Positions 8,945 through 18,100 of a stretch of DNA of 64,000 nt are shown in pieces. Every line of letters begins with the position of its first letter. The first letter of the stretch is position 1. The notes below the pieces were generated by a model. It ran no database searches. It was not told the origin of the DNA and saw only the letters and a list, made by a program, of their open reading frames with translations. The DNA comes from Bacteroidaceae bacterium (lineage in GTDB: Bacteria; Bacteroidota; Bacteroidia; Bacteroidales; Bacteroidaceae), in NCBI GenBank assembly GCA_017416805.1, contig JAFQBB010000020.1, forward strand, positions 186,001 to 250,000, written 5' to 3'. Position numbers and translations under genes: made by a program.

Positions 8945-9217
8945 CCGGATGGAGGACAGTTTCTGGGGGTTGTGTATGCAGAAGATGTGATAGACGGCAA
9001 TGTCGAGTGCCATCATCAGCACCAGCGGGTGGCGCTCTTCGCCGCGGGCGCCGAACACGGCCTCCACGTCATAGACCGGGGCCAGATAGCTTTTCATCTC
9101 GCTGATGGCACGCTCTTCGCAGATGTCGATGATGGCGGCATCCTGGCGGGTCAGTGCGTCGAGGATTTCGCGATGCACGGTGGCATCATAGTCGGTGGGG
9201 TTGATGAATTGCGACAT
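8897..9217 (-). CDS. truncated Mu gp36-like (DUF1320) phage protein fused to an M13 peptidase tail
   Basis: Residues 1-92 (FINPTDYDATVHREILDALT, then IDICEERAISEMKSYLAP, then LVLMMALDIAVYHIF, then IHNPQKLSSIRQD) match the DUF1320/Mu gp36 family of virion assembly proteins. Family members normally continue with RYDRAxEWL and end near 140 residues. Here the last 14 residues (SMFVPKAERVTIW region) are those of the M13 peptidase encoded about 2.5 kb away. The 106-residue ORF is therefore a chimera of a decayed prophage gene, and function is unlikely. The upstream MuF gene in the same orientation fits Mu-like phage order with intervening genes lost. Confidence 0.75.
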   Translation of the reverse strand: MSQFINPTDYDATVHREILDALTRQDAAIIDICEERAISEMKSYLAPVYDVEAVFGARGEERHPLVLMMALDIAVYHIFCIHNPQKLSSIRQDSMFVPKAERVTIW

Positions 9218-9276
9218 GATTTTGATTTATGAGTTTTTTATTATATCCTTCATTTGTTTATTCGGAAAAATGTTTG

Positions 9277-9367
9277 TACTTTTGCGGTGTCGTGATGAAA
9301 GAGTCCTGGCATTGCTGGGGTTGTTTTTTAAGCGACACCCCCGAAGATTCTACTCTTCGGGTTTTTT
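9277..9367 (+). ncRNA. candidate small RNA convergent with the MuF-like gene
   Basis: A -7 box TACTTTTG (9277-9284) has TTTG 20 bp upstream (9253-9256). Downstream, GGTGTCG (9286-9292) can pair with CGACACC (9333-9339). A terminator CCCGAAGA/TCTTCGGG (9340-9347 and 9354-9361) is followed by seven T. The predicted RNA is about 75-80 nt. Its terminator overlaps the 3' end of the MuF-like CDS (stop at 9350-9352) on the opposite strand. No ORF is evident. Confidence 0.45.
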
Positions 9368-10414
9368 TATTTCTATGAAATCAAAGCCTTCCTTACCTTT
9401 ATTTACTACGCAAATAACCTTTTTGATGCTGACGGGAATTTTCTTTCCTCGGGTATATTCAAGCCAGCTGCCCAGTTGGGCATATTTGTCAGCCACTTGT
9501 TCTTGGTCAAAGACATTTGCATCGTGAAAATAAAGAACTGCCGTTTCAACCCGTTGTTTGTTCGCGCGATTGAGTGCATACAGTGGATTTCCTTCAATAC
9601 CCTTTATATCCATCAGGCTGCCGTTGATATAACCATCGGGTTGTGGAACTCCCTGAGTACGGTCATCCTCTTTTATCAATTCAACCACATATCCCTTTTT
9701 ATATAAGGCATCGGCCGTAATTTTCTCATACTCTCCACGAGGAATGCCGTATTTGCCGACTGTCTCTTCAAAACTGTGCCCCACATGCGTGGCCTTCACT
9801 CCTCCGCTCTTAGGGTCAAACTTCACATCGGTATAGTCGGGGTCGGCCTTGAGGCGTTCATAGGTCTGGCGGGCTGCGGTGAGCTGTTCTTGCTCGTCCA
9901 TTTCCCTCATCAGCGCATCCACGGCCTTTCGGGCGGCTTGTGCGGCTCCGCGGTAGGCATCCTTGTTGTAGGGGTGCGAGGGGCTGAAGAGCTGTGCTTC
10001 GCGGTCGGGGCGAGTGTCCAGTCCGGGAGCGGGTCGGTCTTGGGGCTTGTCGTCGGAGGCGGCGGGTGGTGCGGTGGGCTCGTCGTCGGTCTGCTCGAGC
10101 GAGCACTTGCAGTTCCATCGGTCGCCCGGGCGGTGGCTGTCCCAGAATGGGTGGCCCACGGGGAGCACCGTGCCCCAGAACTGCCGGTGGTCGGCCCCGG
10201 GCTGTGCGCTGGTGCTGGGCATCCAGCGCAGGCAGGGCAGTGCGTCGGCCTCTTGCCGGAAGCGTTGCCATTCGGCAGCCTCGTGGGCACGGCGCACGGC
10301 GGTGTTGTACTCGGTGCGCAGCCAGTGGCGGCACTGGTGGTCGGCTATCGTCCGAACGTCGTTCGACCACTGTTCGAAGGGTTTTTTAGGGTCAGTCCGA
10401 AAAACAGGTTGCAA
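9350..10414 (-). CDS. truncated phage MuF head-morphogenesis protein with C-terminal nuclease-toxin-like domain
   Basis: The N-terminal part (about 1-115) is the end of a Mu gpF domain: HWLRTEYNTAVRRAHEAAEW, LRW, HRQFWGTVLPVGHPFWD and WNCKC. The usual N-terminal half is absent. The only starts are non-ATG (TTG at 10412) right after an in-frame stop, so this is a 5'-truncated gene. A Pro/Asp-rich linker leads to a C-terminal domain (about 200-354) with HSFEETVGKYG, ADALYKKGYVVELIKE, PDGYINGSLMDIKG and a late IKKVICVVNKG strand. The PD-x7-DIK pattern resembles the CdiA_C/PD-(D/E)xK-like tRNA-nuclease toxin fold. MuF proteins with toxin C-termini are a known phage polymorphic-toxin class. Toxin assignment is inference. 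Confidence 0.68.
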   Translation of the reverse strand: MQPVFRTDPKKPFEQWSNDVRTIADHQCRHWLRTEYNTAVRRAHEAAEWQRFRQEADALPCLRWMPSTSAQPGADHRQFWGTVLPVGHPFWDSHRPGDRWNCKCSLEQTDDEPTAPPAASDDKPQDRPAPGLDTRPDREAQLFSPSHPYNKDAYRGAAQAARKAVDALMREMDEQEQLTAARQTYERLKADPDYTDVKFDPKSGGVKATHVGHSFEETVGKYGIPRGEYEKITADALYKKGYVVELIKEDDRTQGVPQPDGYINGSLMDIKGIEGNPLYALNRANKQRVETAVLYFHDANVFDQEQVADKYAQLGSWLEYTRGKKIPVSIKKVICVVNKGKEGFDFIEIKKPEE

Positions 10415-10880
10415 TTCCCTTTTCTTCTATTCTTAGATTACCGTTTGAACAAACTTCGAATCATAATTGAAATGTAAAAGAATATTACCAAAATATCCAA
10501 TTTTGTAACTTGTTGATTGATAAGGCGGTATAGAAGAGGTAGGGAAAAGGTACACTTTAGCCTACATTAGGTACGACTTGAGGTAGGCTAAAGTGTACCT
10601 TTTCCCTACCTCTTCTTGGGGTGTTTTTTGACATGTCATAATATTTCAGCAAAATGAATGACATTGCAATCGACTTCTCAGACAGCCCCGTTTTTTAAGT
10701 ACAAAAAAATACCGCCCGGCGGAGCACCCGCGAGCGGTTTGACGAAATAAGGAGGAGACTGGCGGATAGTGAATAGCTACAAGGGCCATGCGGCGTGAAA
10801 TAGCCAGACTATCAAACCTGTCTGCCGACAGGCAGGTCGTAAACAAACAGTGTAAATAGCCAAATCGTAAATAGAGCGAA
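10415..10880. other. non-coding gap in the prophage remnant
   Basis: No credible gene is seen. The gap holds the 34-bp palindrome (10532-10616), a reversed core GGCCATGCGGC at 10784-10794 preceded by a 7-bp-like array, an imperfect palindrome CCTGTCTGCCGACAGGCAGG at 10817-10836, and a degenerate GTAAATA/CGTAAAT array to about 10874. Confidence 0.6.
10532..10616. repeat. perfect inverted repeat, 34-bp arms, 17-nt loop
   Basis: Arms at 10532-10565 and 10583-10616 are exact reverse complements. Each begins or ends with the AGAAGAGGTAGGGAAAAGG word or its complement. The stem is much longer than a typical intrinsic terminator, and only a short T-run (about 10624-10629) follows. It could be a processed RNA stem, a bidirectional transcription stop or a recombination relic. 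Confidence 0.9.
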
Positions 10881-11150
10881 TCACCGGCGGCGGAAAGCCC
10901 TGTCCAGCAATACCACCAGCCACAGGGGGACGACAATCACCGCCACACGGGCCAACGTCAGGAGGGGACGGGCACACAGCTCCGACCACAGCGGCACCAA
11001 CACACCGCCCCACAGCGAATCCGCCACCAGACGGACACCCCCGCCACCCGTCAGCACCACCGCCACGGCCACGGCCAACAAACCGAACACCACCACGGCA
11101 GCACCCACATTCACCCCATCGCCACGAAGACGGGAACCGGAAGATTTCAT
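10881..11150 (-). CDS. small hydrophobic protein of unknown function in the prophage remnant
   Basis: From ATG 11148-11150 the 89-residue product begins MKSSGSRLRGDG. It has two likely membrane helices (about 14-35, NVGAAVVVFGLLAVAVAVVL, and about 62-82, LTLARVAVIVVPLWLVVLL) and ends in basic residues DRAFRRR. DNA is very GC-rich compared with the flanks. It could be a phage holin-like or virion-associated protein, but I do not recognise a family. The longer upstream reading frame is less plausible because it runs through the tape-measure-like stub on the other strand. Confidence 0.45.
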   Translation of the reverse strand: MKSSGSRLRGDGVNVGAAVVVFGLLAVAVAVVLTGGGGVRLVADSLWGGVLVPLWSELCARPLLTLARVAVIVVPLWLVVLLDRAFRRR

Positions 11151-11232
11151 AAGCCACATACAAGGTAAAAAGTTGAACATGCGGCAAAAATAAAAAAAAA
11201 TATCCGAAACGACAAAAAAGAAACAGCGGAAT

Positions 11233-11334
11233 ATGAGTAACGAAGTGAACATCGTACTGAAACTGAAAGAGAACGTAGCCGACGGACTGGAACGGGTACA
11301 GTCAGCCTTTAGTGTAACTGTGTTGTATAAATGA
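11233..11334 (+). pseudogene. 5' stub of a phage tape-measure-like gene
   Basis: An ATG-initiated 33-codon frame reads MSNEVNIVLKLKENVADGLE then RVQSAF, the style of N-termini of Bacteroidetes tape-measure proteins, before ending after SVTVLYK. The break comes just before the peptidase terminator at 11338, suggesting that the prophage/host junction lies near 11320-11337. It runs opposite to the gp36-like and MuF fragments, so the remnant has been rearranged. Confidence 0.4.
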
Positions 11335-11337
11335 AAA

Positions 11338-11376
11338 TTCTCCCCTTGCCAGCAAATATGAGGCAAGGGGAGAATA
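11338..11376 (-). terminator. intrinsic terminator of the M13 peptidase gene
   Basis: ATTCTCCCCTTGCC and GGCAAGGGGAGAAT form a 14-bp perfect stem with an 11-nt loop. On the minus strand it is followed by a T-rich run. It sits about 70 bp beyond the peptidase stop, so the downstream host context of that gene appears intact. Confidence 0.75.
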
Positions 11377-11447
11377 TCTTTTCGATAAAGTCTTCTGTCT
11401 GATTGGAAATATTTGCCAATCAGATTGATTTGCATTATCAGTGACTC

Positions 11448-11495
11448 TTACCAAATGGTCACGCGTTCAGCCTTGGGCACGAACATGCTGTCCTG
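11448..11495. repeat. 48-bp repeat, copy inside the intact M13 gene
   Basis: This is the last 15 codons plus stop of the M13 gene. It matches 8897-8944 with a single C/T difference. The two copies are direct repeats 2551 bp apart and bracket the prophage remnant. Confidence 0.95.
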
Positions 11496-13481
11496 TTCGG
11501 TGATGCCGAAGGCCTCGTACCAGGCATCGATGTGGGGCAGGGCACCGTTTACGCGCCATTCGCCCAATGAGTGGGGGTCGCTCTTGGTGCGGCGGTGCAT
11601 CTCGGCTTCGCGGATGTTGCCGGCCCACAGGTTGGCGTATGCCAAGAAGAAGCGCTGCTCGGGGGTGAAACCGTCCTTGTCGGTCAAGGGAGCATTGGCC
11701 GTTGCATTCTTCAGAGCCTGAAAGGCAACCATCAGACCTCCGTGGTCGGCCAGGTTCTCACCAAGGGTGAGTTTGCCGTTACCCATGAGGCCGGGCAGAA
11801 TCTCGATGTTGCTAAAGAAGTCGTCCATCACCTGTGCACGCTCTTGGAAACGGGTAGCATCCTCGGCTGTCCACCAGTCGCGCAGATTGCCGTCCTTGTC
11901 GAAACGACGGCCGGAGTCATCGAATCCGTGTGTCATCTCGTGGCCAATCACTACACCGATACCACCGTAGTTGAACGCGTCATCGGCAGCCATGTCGAAG
12001 AAGGGCGGTTGCAGAATGGCGGCGGGGAAACAGATTTCGTTGGTGGTGGGGTTGTAATAGGCATTCACTGTCTGGGGAGTGATGAACCATTCGTCGCGGT
12101 CAACGGGCTTGTTGTAGTTGCGGGCTACCATGTCGCGCATCTCCCATTCGCTGATGCGGCGTACGTTGGCCAAGTAAGAGTCGTCAGCGATATCCAATGA
12201 GGAGTAGTCCTTCCATTTGTCGGGATAACCGACCTTCACGTAGAAGGTGTTCAACTTCTCGATAGCAGCGGCTTTGGTGCTGTCGCTCATCCAATCCTGA
12301 GCCATGATGCGCTCGCCTAATGCCACTTGTAGGTTCTTCACCAAGTTTACCATGCGCTCCTTGGCTTCGGCAGGGAAATATTTCTTCACATACATTTCGC
12401 CCACAGCTTCGCCCAACGAGCCGTTCACCACACCGATGGCACGCTTCCAACGGGGTTGCTGCTCCTTACGTCCGGAGAGTTCCTTGCCGAAGAAGTCGAA
12501 CTGTGCATCGCGTACCTCATCGCTCAGGTAGCTGGCGGCAGAGTTGATGGTCTTCCATTCGAGGAGTGACTTCAACTTCTCTACGGGCACGGTGGCGAGG
12601 ACGTCATTAATCTCCTTCAACTGGTCGGGGTGTCCGAAGTCGAGTTGCTTCAGGTCAGTAATGCCCATAGCGGCAAAGAACTTGTCCCAATTGATATCGG
12701 GGCAGAGGGCCTTCACCTCGTCGAGGGTCATCTTCTTGTAGTTGGCCTCGGGGTCGCGCATCTCTGTGGCGCTCTTGAACTTTGTGGCCAAGCGTGTCTC
12801 TATCTCTATCACATCGTTCATCTTGCGCTGTGCTTCTGCCTCGGTGTTACCGAAAAGCTTGAACATGCGTACCAGATGCTGTTGGAACTTGGTGCGGATA
12901 TCCACGGTCTTTTCATCGCTATCGATGTAGTAGTCGCGCTGACCCAATGAGAGTCCGCCCTGACCGATGCTCACCAGGTTGTTCTTGCTGTCCTTGGCAT
13001 CGGCTCCTACGTAGAAACTGAACATGCGGCCCATGCCTTTGAGGTGCATGTCGAAGAGCAAGTTCTGCAATTCTTCGCGTGTCTGTACGGCAGCTACACG
13101 GTCGAGGTCAGCCTTCAGTGGCTCGATGCCCTGTGTGTTCTGCTTGGTGCTGTCCATCACCACGTTGTAGAGGGTACCAATCTTCTGTCCTACACTACCG
13201 GCCTCGTGGGGCTGTGCGGCCAATTCGTTCAGCAGGCTCTTCACTTGCTCTACACTCAGTTCGTCAAGGGCTTCGAAACTGCCGAAGCGTGCATACTCGT
13301 CGCGCAAGGTGTGTGTGTCCATCCATCCGCCACAGGCGTAGCGGTAGAAGTCGGTACCTGGTGCCACGGTGGTGTCCATGTTGGCCAAATCGATGCCCGA
13401 AGTCATACTCTTTTCTCCTTTCTGATTACAGCCCGTAGCCAGCATACTTATGGCGGCAAGGGCCCAAATTAACTTTTTCAT
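11448..13481 (-). CDS. M13 family zinc metallopeptidase, lipoprotein (PepO/neprilysin-like)
   Basis: The 677-residue protein has a lipoprotein signal with the lipobox LATGC (Cys18), an M13 N-terminal domain (about 40-430: DFYRYACGGW), and the catalytic domain with VIGHEMTHGFDD (zinc ligands and catalytic Glu) and the downstream GENLADHGG ligand. The C-terminal SLGEWRVNGAL and EAFGI are family landmarks. It should be an envelope oligopeptidase. It ends with QDSMFVPKAERVTIW, the segment duplicated at 8897-8944. Two TonB-C-terminal genes lie upstream in the same orientation, about 100 bp away. Confidence 0.95.
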   Translation of the reverse strand: MKKLIWALAAISMLATGCNQKGEKSMTSGIDLANMDTTVAPGTDFYRYACGGWMDTHTLRDEYARFGSFEALDELSVEQVKSLLNELAAQPHEAGSVGQKIGTLYNVVMDSTKQNTQGIEPLKADLDRVAAVQTREELQNLLFDMHLKGMGRMFSFYVGADAKDSKNNLVSIGQGGLSLGQRDYYIDSDEKTVDIRTKFQQHLVRMFKLFGNTEAEAQRKMNDVIEIETRLATKFKSATEMRDPEANYKKMTLDEVKALCPDINWDKFFAAMGITDLKQLDFGHPDQLKEINDVLATVPVEKLKSLLEWKTINSAASYLSDEVRDAQFDFFGKELSGRKEQQPRWKRAIGVVNGSLGEAVGEMYVKKYFPAEAKERMVNLVKNLQVALGERIMAQDWMSDSTKAAAIEKLNTFYVKVGYPDKWKDYSSLDIADDSYLANVRRISEWEMRDMVARNYNKPVDRDEWFITPQTVNAYYNPTTNEICFPAAILQPPFFDMAADDAFNYGGIGVVIGHEMTHGFDDSGRRFDKDGNLRDWWTAEDATRFQERAQVMDDFFSNIEILPGLMGNGKLTLGENLADHGGLMVAFQALKNATANAPLTDKDGFTPEQRFFLAYANLWAGNIREAEMHRRTKSDPHSLGEWRVNGALPHIDAWYEAFGITEQDSMFVPKAERVTIW

Positions 13482-13582
13482 TTTTCTATAAATAAATGGG
13501 TAATTAGCTGAATTCGGGCGCGAAATTACTCATTTTTATTGGATTGACCACAATCTTTGTCGGATTGTTTCAGACATATTGT

Positions 13583-14386
13583 TTATTGCAAGTGTAGAGT
13601 GAAGGGAAGAGTGAATTTCACTTTTACCTTTTTGCCCTTCTGTTCTCCCGGTATCCAGCGGGACATGGATTTGACGAAGAGCAAGGCTGCTCTGTCGGAG
13701 TGAGCTTCAGAACTCCTTACGATGACCGCATCGGTAATCTGCCCGTTTTCGTGAACAGTGAATGTGACAATACTTCGTTTTAGTCCTTTTGCATCCGGCC
13801 ACCAATAAGGGTTATTCTTGTCATCGGGGAAATGTTTCTTTCTGTACTTCAGAGCAAAGAACTGCGCATCCCGAACTAATTGCTCTATCCCTCCCGGATA
13901 CTCCGGCATCTTTTCCACCACCTTATATACAGTGGTGTCGGTGGATTGCTGTTCTTCCCTTTCCAACAGGCGCAAGTAGTAGGGATGGACAAGCAGGGGC
14001 ACGGTGAACTTCACGCTCCAAGGTTTTCCATCAAAAGCACCGGGCTTGAAGCGGGGCAATTGGCGGACATAGCGGAGGGCTTCATTGTCAAGTACCGGAT
14101 GGAGACCTCGGAAGAGAGAGGCCATTTGGACTTCTCCCTTTTTGTCGATGGTGAATTGTACAATGATTCTCCGCTTTGTCTCGTCGGTGGCCAAGCTGTC
14201 GGGGTGTGCTTCGGGGAAGAGTTCCTTCAGCCTCGTCTCCATGTAGGTATCCCTATCCTTTTTCCATTGCCTTTCCCCACCGGGGTATTCGGGCTTTTTT
14301 TCGTAATGGACAAATATGCCCTCTTGTGCCATGGTCATGTTGCACAAGCCTATCAAGAGGAAGAATGTAGTGATGAACTGTTTCAT
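13583..14386 (-). CDS. periplasmic protein with two TonB C-terminal-like domains
   Basis: A signal peptide ending at MTMAQ precedes two repeats of the TonB C-terminal fold. The first is around residues 27-130 (EKKPEYPGGERQW, IIVQFTIDKKGEVQ, ALRYVRQLPRFKPGAFDGKPW, VKFTVPL). The second is about 150-267 (VVEKMPEYPGGIEQL, IVTFTVHENGQITDAVIVRSSE, SMSRWIPGEQKGKKVKVKFTLP). There is no N-terminal membrane anchor or proline-rich linker, so it is not a classic TonB energy transducer. Bacteroidetes have many such secreted TonB_C proteins of unknown role. The next gene, 11 bp upstream in the transcript, encodes a one-domain relative. Confidence 0.85.
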   Translation of the reverse strand: MKQFITTFFLLIGLCNMTMAQEGIFVHYEKKPEYPGGERQWKKDRDTYMETRLKELFPEAHPDSLATDETKRRIIVQFTIDKKGEVQMASLFRGLHPVLDNEALRYVRQLPRFKPGAFDGKPWSVKFTVPLLVHPYYLRLLEREEQQSTDTTVYKVVEKMPEYPGGIEQLVRDAQFFALKYRKKHFPDDKNNPYWWPDAKGLKRSIVTFTVHENGQITDAVIVRSSEAHSDRAALLFVKSMSRWIPGEQKGKKVKVKFTLPFTLHLQ

Positions 14387-14397
14387 AGTCGGATATA

Positions 14398-14820
14398 TTA
14401 AAACATGACAGGTAGGGTAAATCTCACTTTCACTTTCTTTCCTTTATGCTCTCCCGGTATCCAGCGGGGCATGGACTTGATGATGCGGATGGCCTCTTTG
14501 TCAAGGTCTTTATCTACACGTCTCAGCACCTCGGGATCGGTCACTTGCCCGTTTTCGTTGATGGTAAAGATAACAACAACTCTACGATAAATGGATTCCA
14601 CATATATAAATTGGTGCTTAACTTTGGGGTCAACTTTATCCCAATATTTTTCAGTGGATGTCCGTATGTATTTCATAAGTTTATCTATCCCTCCCGGATA
14701 TTCCGGCATTTTCTCCACTACTCTATAGACGGTGGTGTCGGTGGGAGTCTCTTGCGCCATGGCCTTCAGTGCGAAGAGTGGCAATGCCATCAAGGCAAAG
14801 GTGAACAACATCTTTTTCAT
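14398..14820 (-). CDS. periplasmic single TonB C-terminal-domain protein
   Basis: The 140-residue product (start MKKMLFTFALMALP at 14820) has a signal peptide cut near AMAQ, then one TonB C-terminal unit: VVEKMPEYPGGIDKLMKYI, VVVIFTINENGQVTDPEVL, AIRIIKSMPRWIPGEHKGKK, VKVRFTLP. It is closely similar to the second half of its neighbour, suggesting local duplication. A promoter sits upstream at 14858-14865. Together these probably form a two-gene operon; partner receptors are not evident nearby. Confidence 0.85.
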   Translation of the reverse strand: MKKMLFTFALMALPLFALKAMAQETPTDTTVYRVVEKMPEYPGGIDKLMKYIRTSTEKYWDKVDPKVKHQFIYVESIYRRVVVIFTINENGQVTDPEVLRRVDKDLDKEAIRIIKSMPRWIPGEHKGKKVKVRFTLPVMF

Positions 14821-14857
14821 AAGCATGAATATTAATTAGTTTTGCAATTGTCTGGTG

Positions 14858-14889
14858 CAAATGTAGGATGATAGAAAAGACAGGGCAAA
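14858..14889 (-). promoter_or_regulatory. promoter of the TonB_C gene pair
   Basis: On the minus strand, -7 TACATTTG (plus-strand CAAATGTA 14858-14865) and -33 TTTG (CAAA 14886-14889) are 20 bp apart. Confidence 0.6.
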
Positions 14890-15084
14890 CAAAAAGGGAA
14901 TAATTTGTAAGCGAAAGGCGCACACCTGTTGGGCATATCCTCTTTTGATATGTTTGTAATTTGTTGTTAATCAAAGATTAGAAGGGCGAAAACTCCTTTT
15001 TGATGAAAACCGAACAGTTTGATGAGTATGTGAGGATGAATCTACTTTTTATCCAAAACGCTTGGTGGGAGGGAGAAGAATCCT

Positions 15085-15092
15085 TACCTTTG
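15085..15092 (+). promoter_or_regulatory. promoter of the GH106-like gene
   Basis: A TACCTTTG -7 box lies 29 bp before the chosen ATG (15122). The gap 14821-15121 otherwise shows only this and the divergent promoter. Confidence 0.55.
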
Positions 15093-15121
15093 TACACATT
15101 GTGGAAAATGATATAGAGCGT

Positions 15122-18100
15122 ATGCGAAAAGGAATAAAATACGTATCTCTGTTTGGATGGATGTTGGCCATGTGTCTGCTGGTTGCTTGTCGGCAATCGT
15201 CGGCTCCGGCTATAGGCGACGTGTATGCTGAATTCCAACGTGTGCCCGACTCTACACGCACCAAAGTCTGGTGGTTTCATGGTGAAACGGCCACCACACG
15301 CGAAGGTATTACGGCCGACTTGGAGGCTTTCCGCCAAGCCGGTGTTGGTGGGGTGGTGTACTACGACCAAGTGCATGGCAAGGCCGAAGGGGCCGACACG
15401 GTGTTCTCCACCGCCTGGTGGGAAGCCTTAAAGTTTGCCGCATCCGAGGCCCGTCGGTTAGGGCTGACGTTTGAAATCAGCCTCTCCAACGGATATGTGG
15501 CTGGTGGTCCTTGGATAACCAAAGCGCAGAGCATGAAGCGCCTTTGCCAGAGCGAAGTGGTGGTGGAGGGAGGAGGTCGGTTCGATGACCTGTTGCCTGC
15601 ACCTTCGTCCGATGAGTTTTGGGATGTCAGGACATTGGCTTTCCCCGTCCCCCAAGAGGTAGAGTGGCAGAGGCATACGCTGATTGACAAAAAAGTGAAG
15701 TTCGATATCCCTACACGTCTTGTCTATGACTTGAAGGTGCCTTTCACCGCCCGTTCGTTTACCTATAGCGAATACAATCCGGCCAAGCATCCCACCTTGT
15801 GCATGAACTGGCCGGGCACACCCAGTGACACCTTCTATGGCGATGGATATGCTGAATATCCGCCCGTGGGAGAATTGGAAGCTTCGGACGATGGCGTGCA
15901 CTATCGCAAGGTGTGCGATCTGCCTACGCTTTACCGCATGCACCATCGGGTAAAAACCCTCTCTTTCCCACCCGTTACGGCACGTTATTTCCGCTTGAAC
16001 CTGCATGATTGGGATTTGCCCGACAAACACCGCCAGTTGGAGTTGCGTAGTGCCATCCTTTCGGCACAGGCAATGACGGAAGCATGGGAAAGCCGCGCGG
16101 GAGTGGTGAGTGAATACATCACAGAGAATCATACCCCTGACTATACCCTTCAAGAGGTGATTGACCCCAAACGGATTATTGACCTGACGGAGAAACTGCA
16201 ACCTGACGGAAGACTCACCTGGACGGCACCTGACGATGCAGATAAGTGGGTCGTCCTGCGTGTGGCACAGACCTCTACCCGTGGGCGCACCAAACACGGT
16301 CGGCCGGGGCAGATGGGGCTTGAGTGCGACAAATTGTCGGCCGGGGCGGCTTGCCTGCAATGGAAGAACTTTGCCCAAGTAATCATCGACACCTTGGCGA
16401 AGTATGACCTGAAGCCCATGGGTGTGGTGATGGACAGTCACGAGGTGGGTAGCCAGAATTGGACACACGGCTACGAGCAGGAGTTCGTCCATTTGCAGGG
16501 CTATGAGCTTACTACCTACTTGCCCGCTTTGTTGGGATATGTGGTCGGCTCGAAGGAGAAGAGCGAAGAGGTGTTGTTGCACCATCGTCAGACGTTGGCC
16601 CACTTGGTAAACCTCCGCTACTTTGCCACCCTCGACTCGTTGGCCATGGAGGCAGGGGTGAACCTCACCGCCCAAGCCATGGGCAATGCCCAACACATGG
16701 TATGCGACAACATTGCGGCCAAGGGTAGCGTGCGTCGTCCGCAAGGTGAGTTTTGGGCGAAGCACAATCATGGGAGCTATGACATCAAAGAGGTCTCTTC
16801 GGCTGCTCATCTCTACGGTCGTCAGGTGGCTTCAGCCGAAGCCTATACCGATGCCAAGTACAGCCAGTCGCTGGCCTATCTGAAGTCGTTGGCCGATTAT
16901 GCCTATGCCTTCCAGCTGAATGAGTTTATGGTGTGCGCCAGTGCCTATCAGCCTTGGTTGGACAAGCAACCGGGCAACACGGCCAACGGACGCGAGTATT
17001 GCCTCAATCGCAACAACACCCAATGGCCATTGAGTCGTGGCTTTTGGGATTATCAGGCACGTTGCGCCTACCTGATGCGGCAAGGCACTCCCGTGGTGGA
17101 TTTGTGTATCTATGCAGGCTGTGAACTGCCCGTCAAATTGTTGTCGCACCGTCTGCCCCACATCCCCGAAGGGTATGATTGGGACCTCTGTACCGACGAT
17201 GCCTTGTTGCACATCCTCTCGGCGGACAATGGCCGGTTGAAGGCGCGGGGAGGCGTGGAGTATCAGGCATTGGTGGTAGAGCGGCTGGCCCGCTTGACCG
17301 ATGAGGCTGAAGCCAAGATTGCCTGGCTGAAAAAGCAGGGCGTGCCGGTGTACGATGCCCGCATGGCCGGTGACGATGGATTGAAAGTCTTCTTGGATAA
17401 GAAAGGCATTGCACCGGATGTGGCGCTGGAAAGTGGCAATGCTCCGGACAACCGGGTGCTCTTTGCCCATCGCAAATGTGGGGAGGCCGACATCTATTTC
17501 TTCTACAATCATAGCGAAAGCCCCTTCAAACAGTCTGTTACCCTCCGTCAATCCCAAGGGCAGGTGCCTGAGTATTGGAATCCGGATAATGGCCGAAGGT
17601 ATTCGTTGGAGCATCGCATCCTTCCGGATGGTAACTTGGAGGTGTGGCTTGCGTTGGCCCCCTACGAAGCGGGCTTTGTGGTGACGCATCTGGCAGAGGC
17701 TATGGACGAGCCTGCCCTTTTCCGTACATGGGGAGGGGAGGAACTGGTTATCCCGATGAACCATGATTGGCTGGTCGATTTCATCCTGCCCGATGACACT
17801 ATACAGATAACGATGCCCACCTTGACAGATTGGTGCATGGTGGACACGTTGCCAGTCAATGACCTGTCGTTGGCTGTGAAGGAAAAGATAAAGCACCATT
17901 CGGGTGTGGCCCGCTATAGCCGATTGTTTGTGAAACCATCTGTTGCAGATTCGGTTAAGCGCGTCTATTTGCGTATCAACGGATTGCATACGGTGGCCCG
18001 AGTGTGGGTGAACGGTAAGGAGACCGGACACTTGTGGGCCTCTCCTTGGGAAGTGGATGTGACCGATTGCTTGCAAGCAGGGGAAAACAAAGTGTGTATA

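Noticed and set aside
10646-10936. A 96-codon minus-strand frame in the prophage gap
   Set aside because: It reads through palindromic and 7-bp repeat sequence and is rich in Cys, Trp and Arg with no domain.
8945-11447. Insertion sequence or integrase within the remnant
   Set aside because: No transposase, integrase or terminal inverted repeats were found. The 34-bp palindrome is a single internal foldback.
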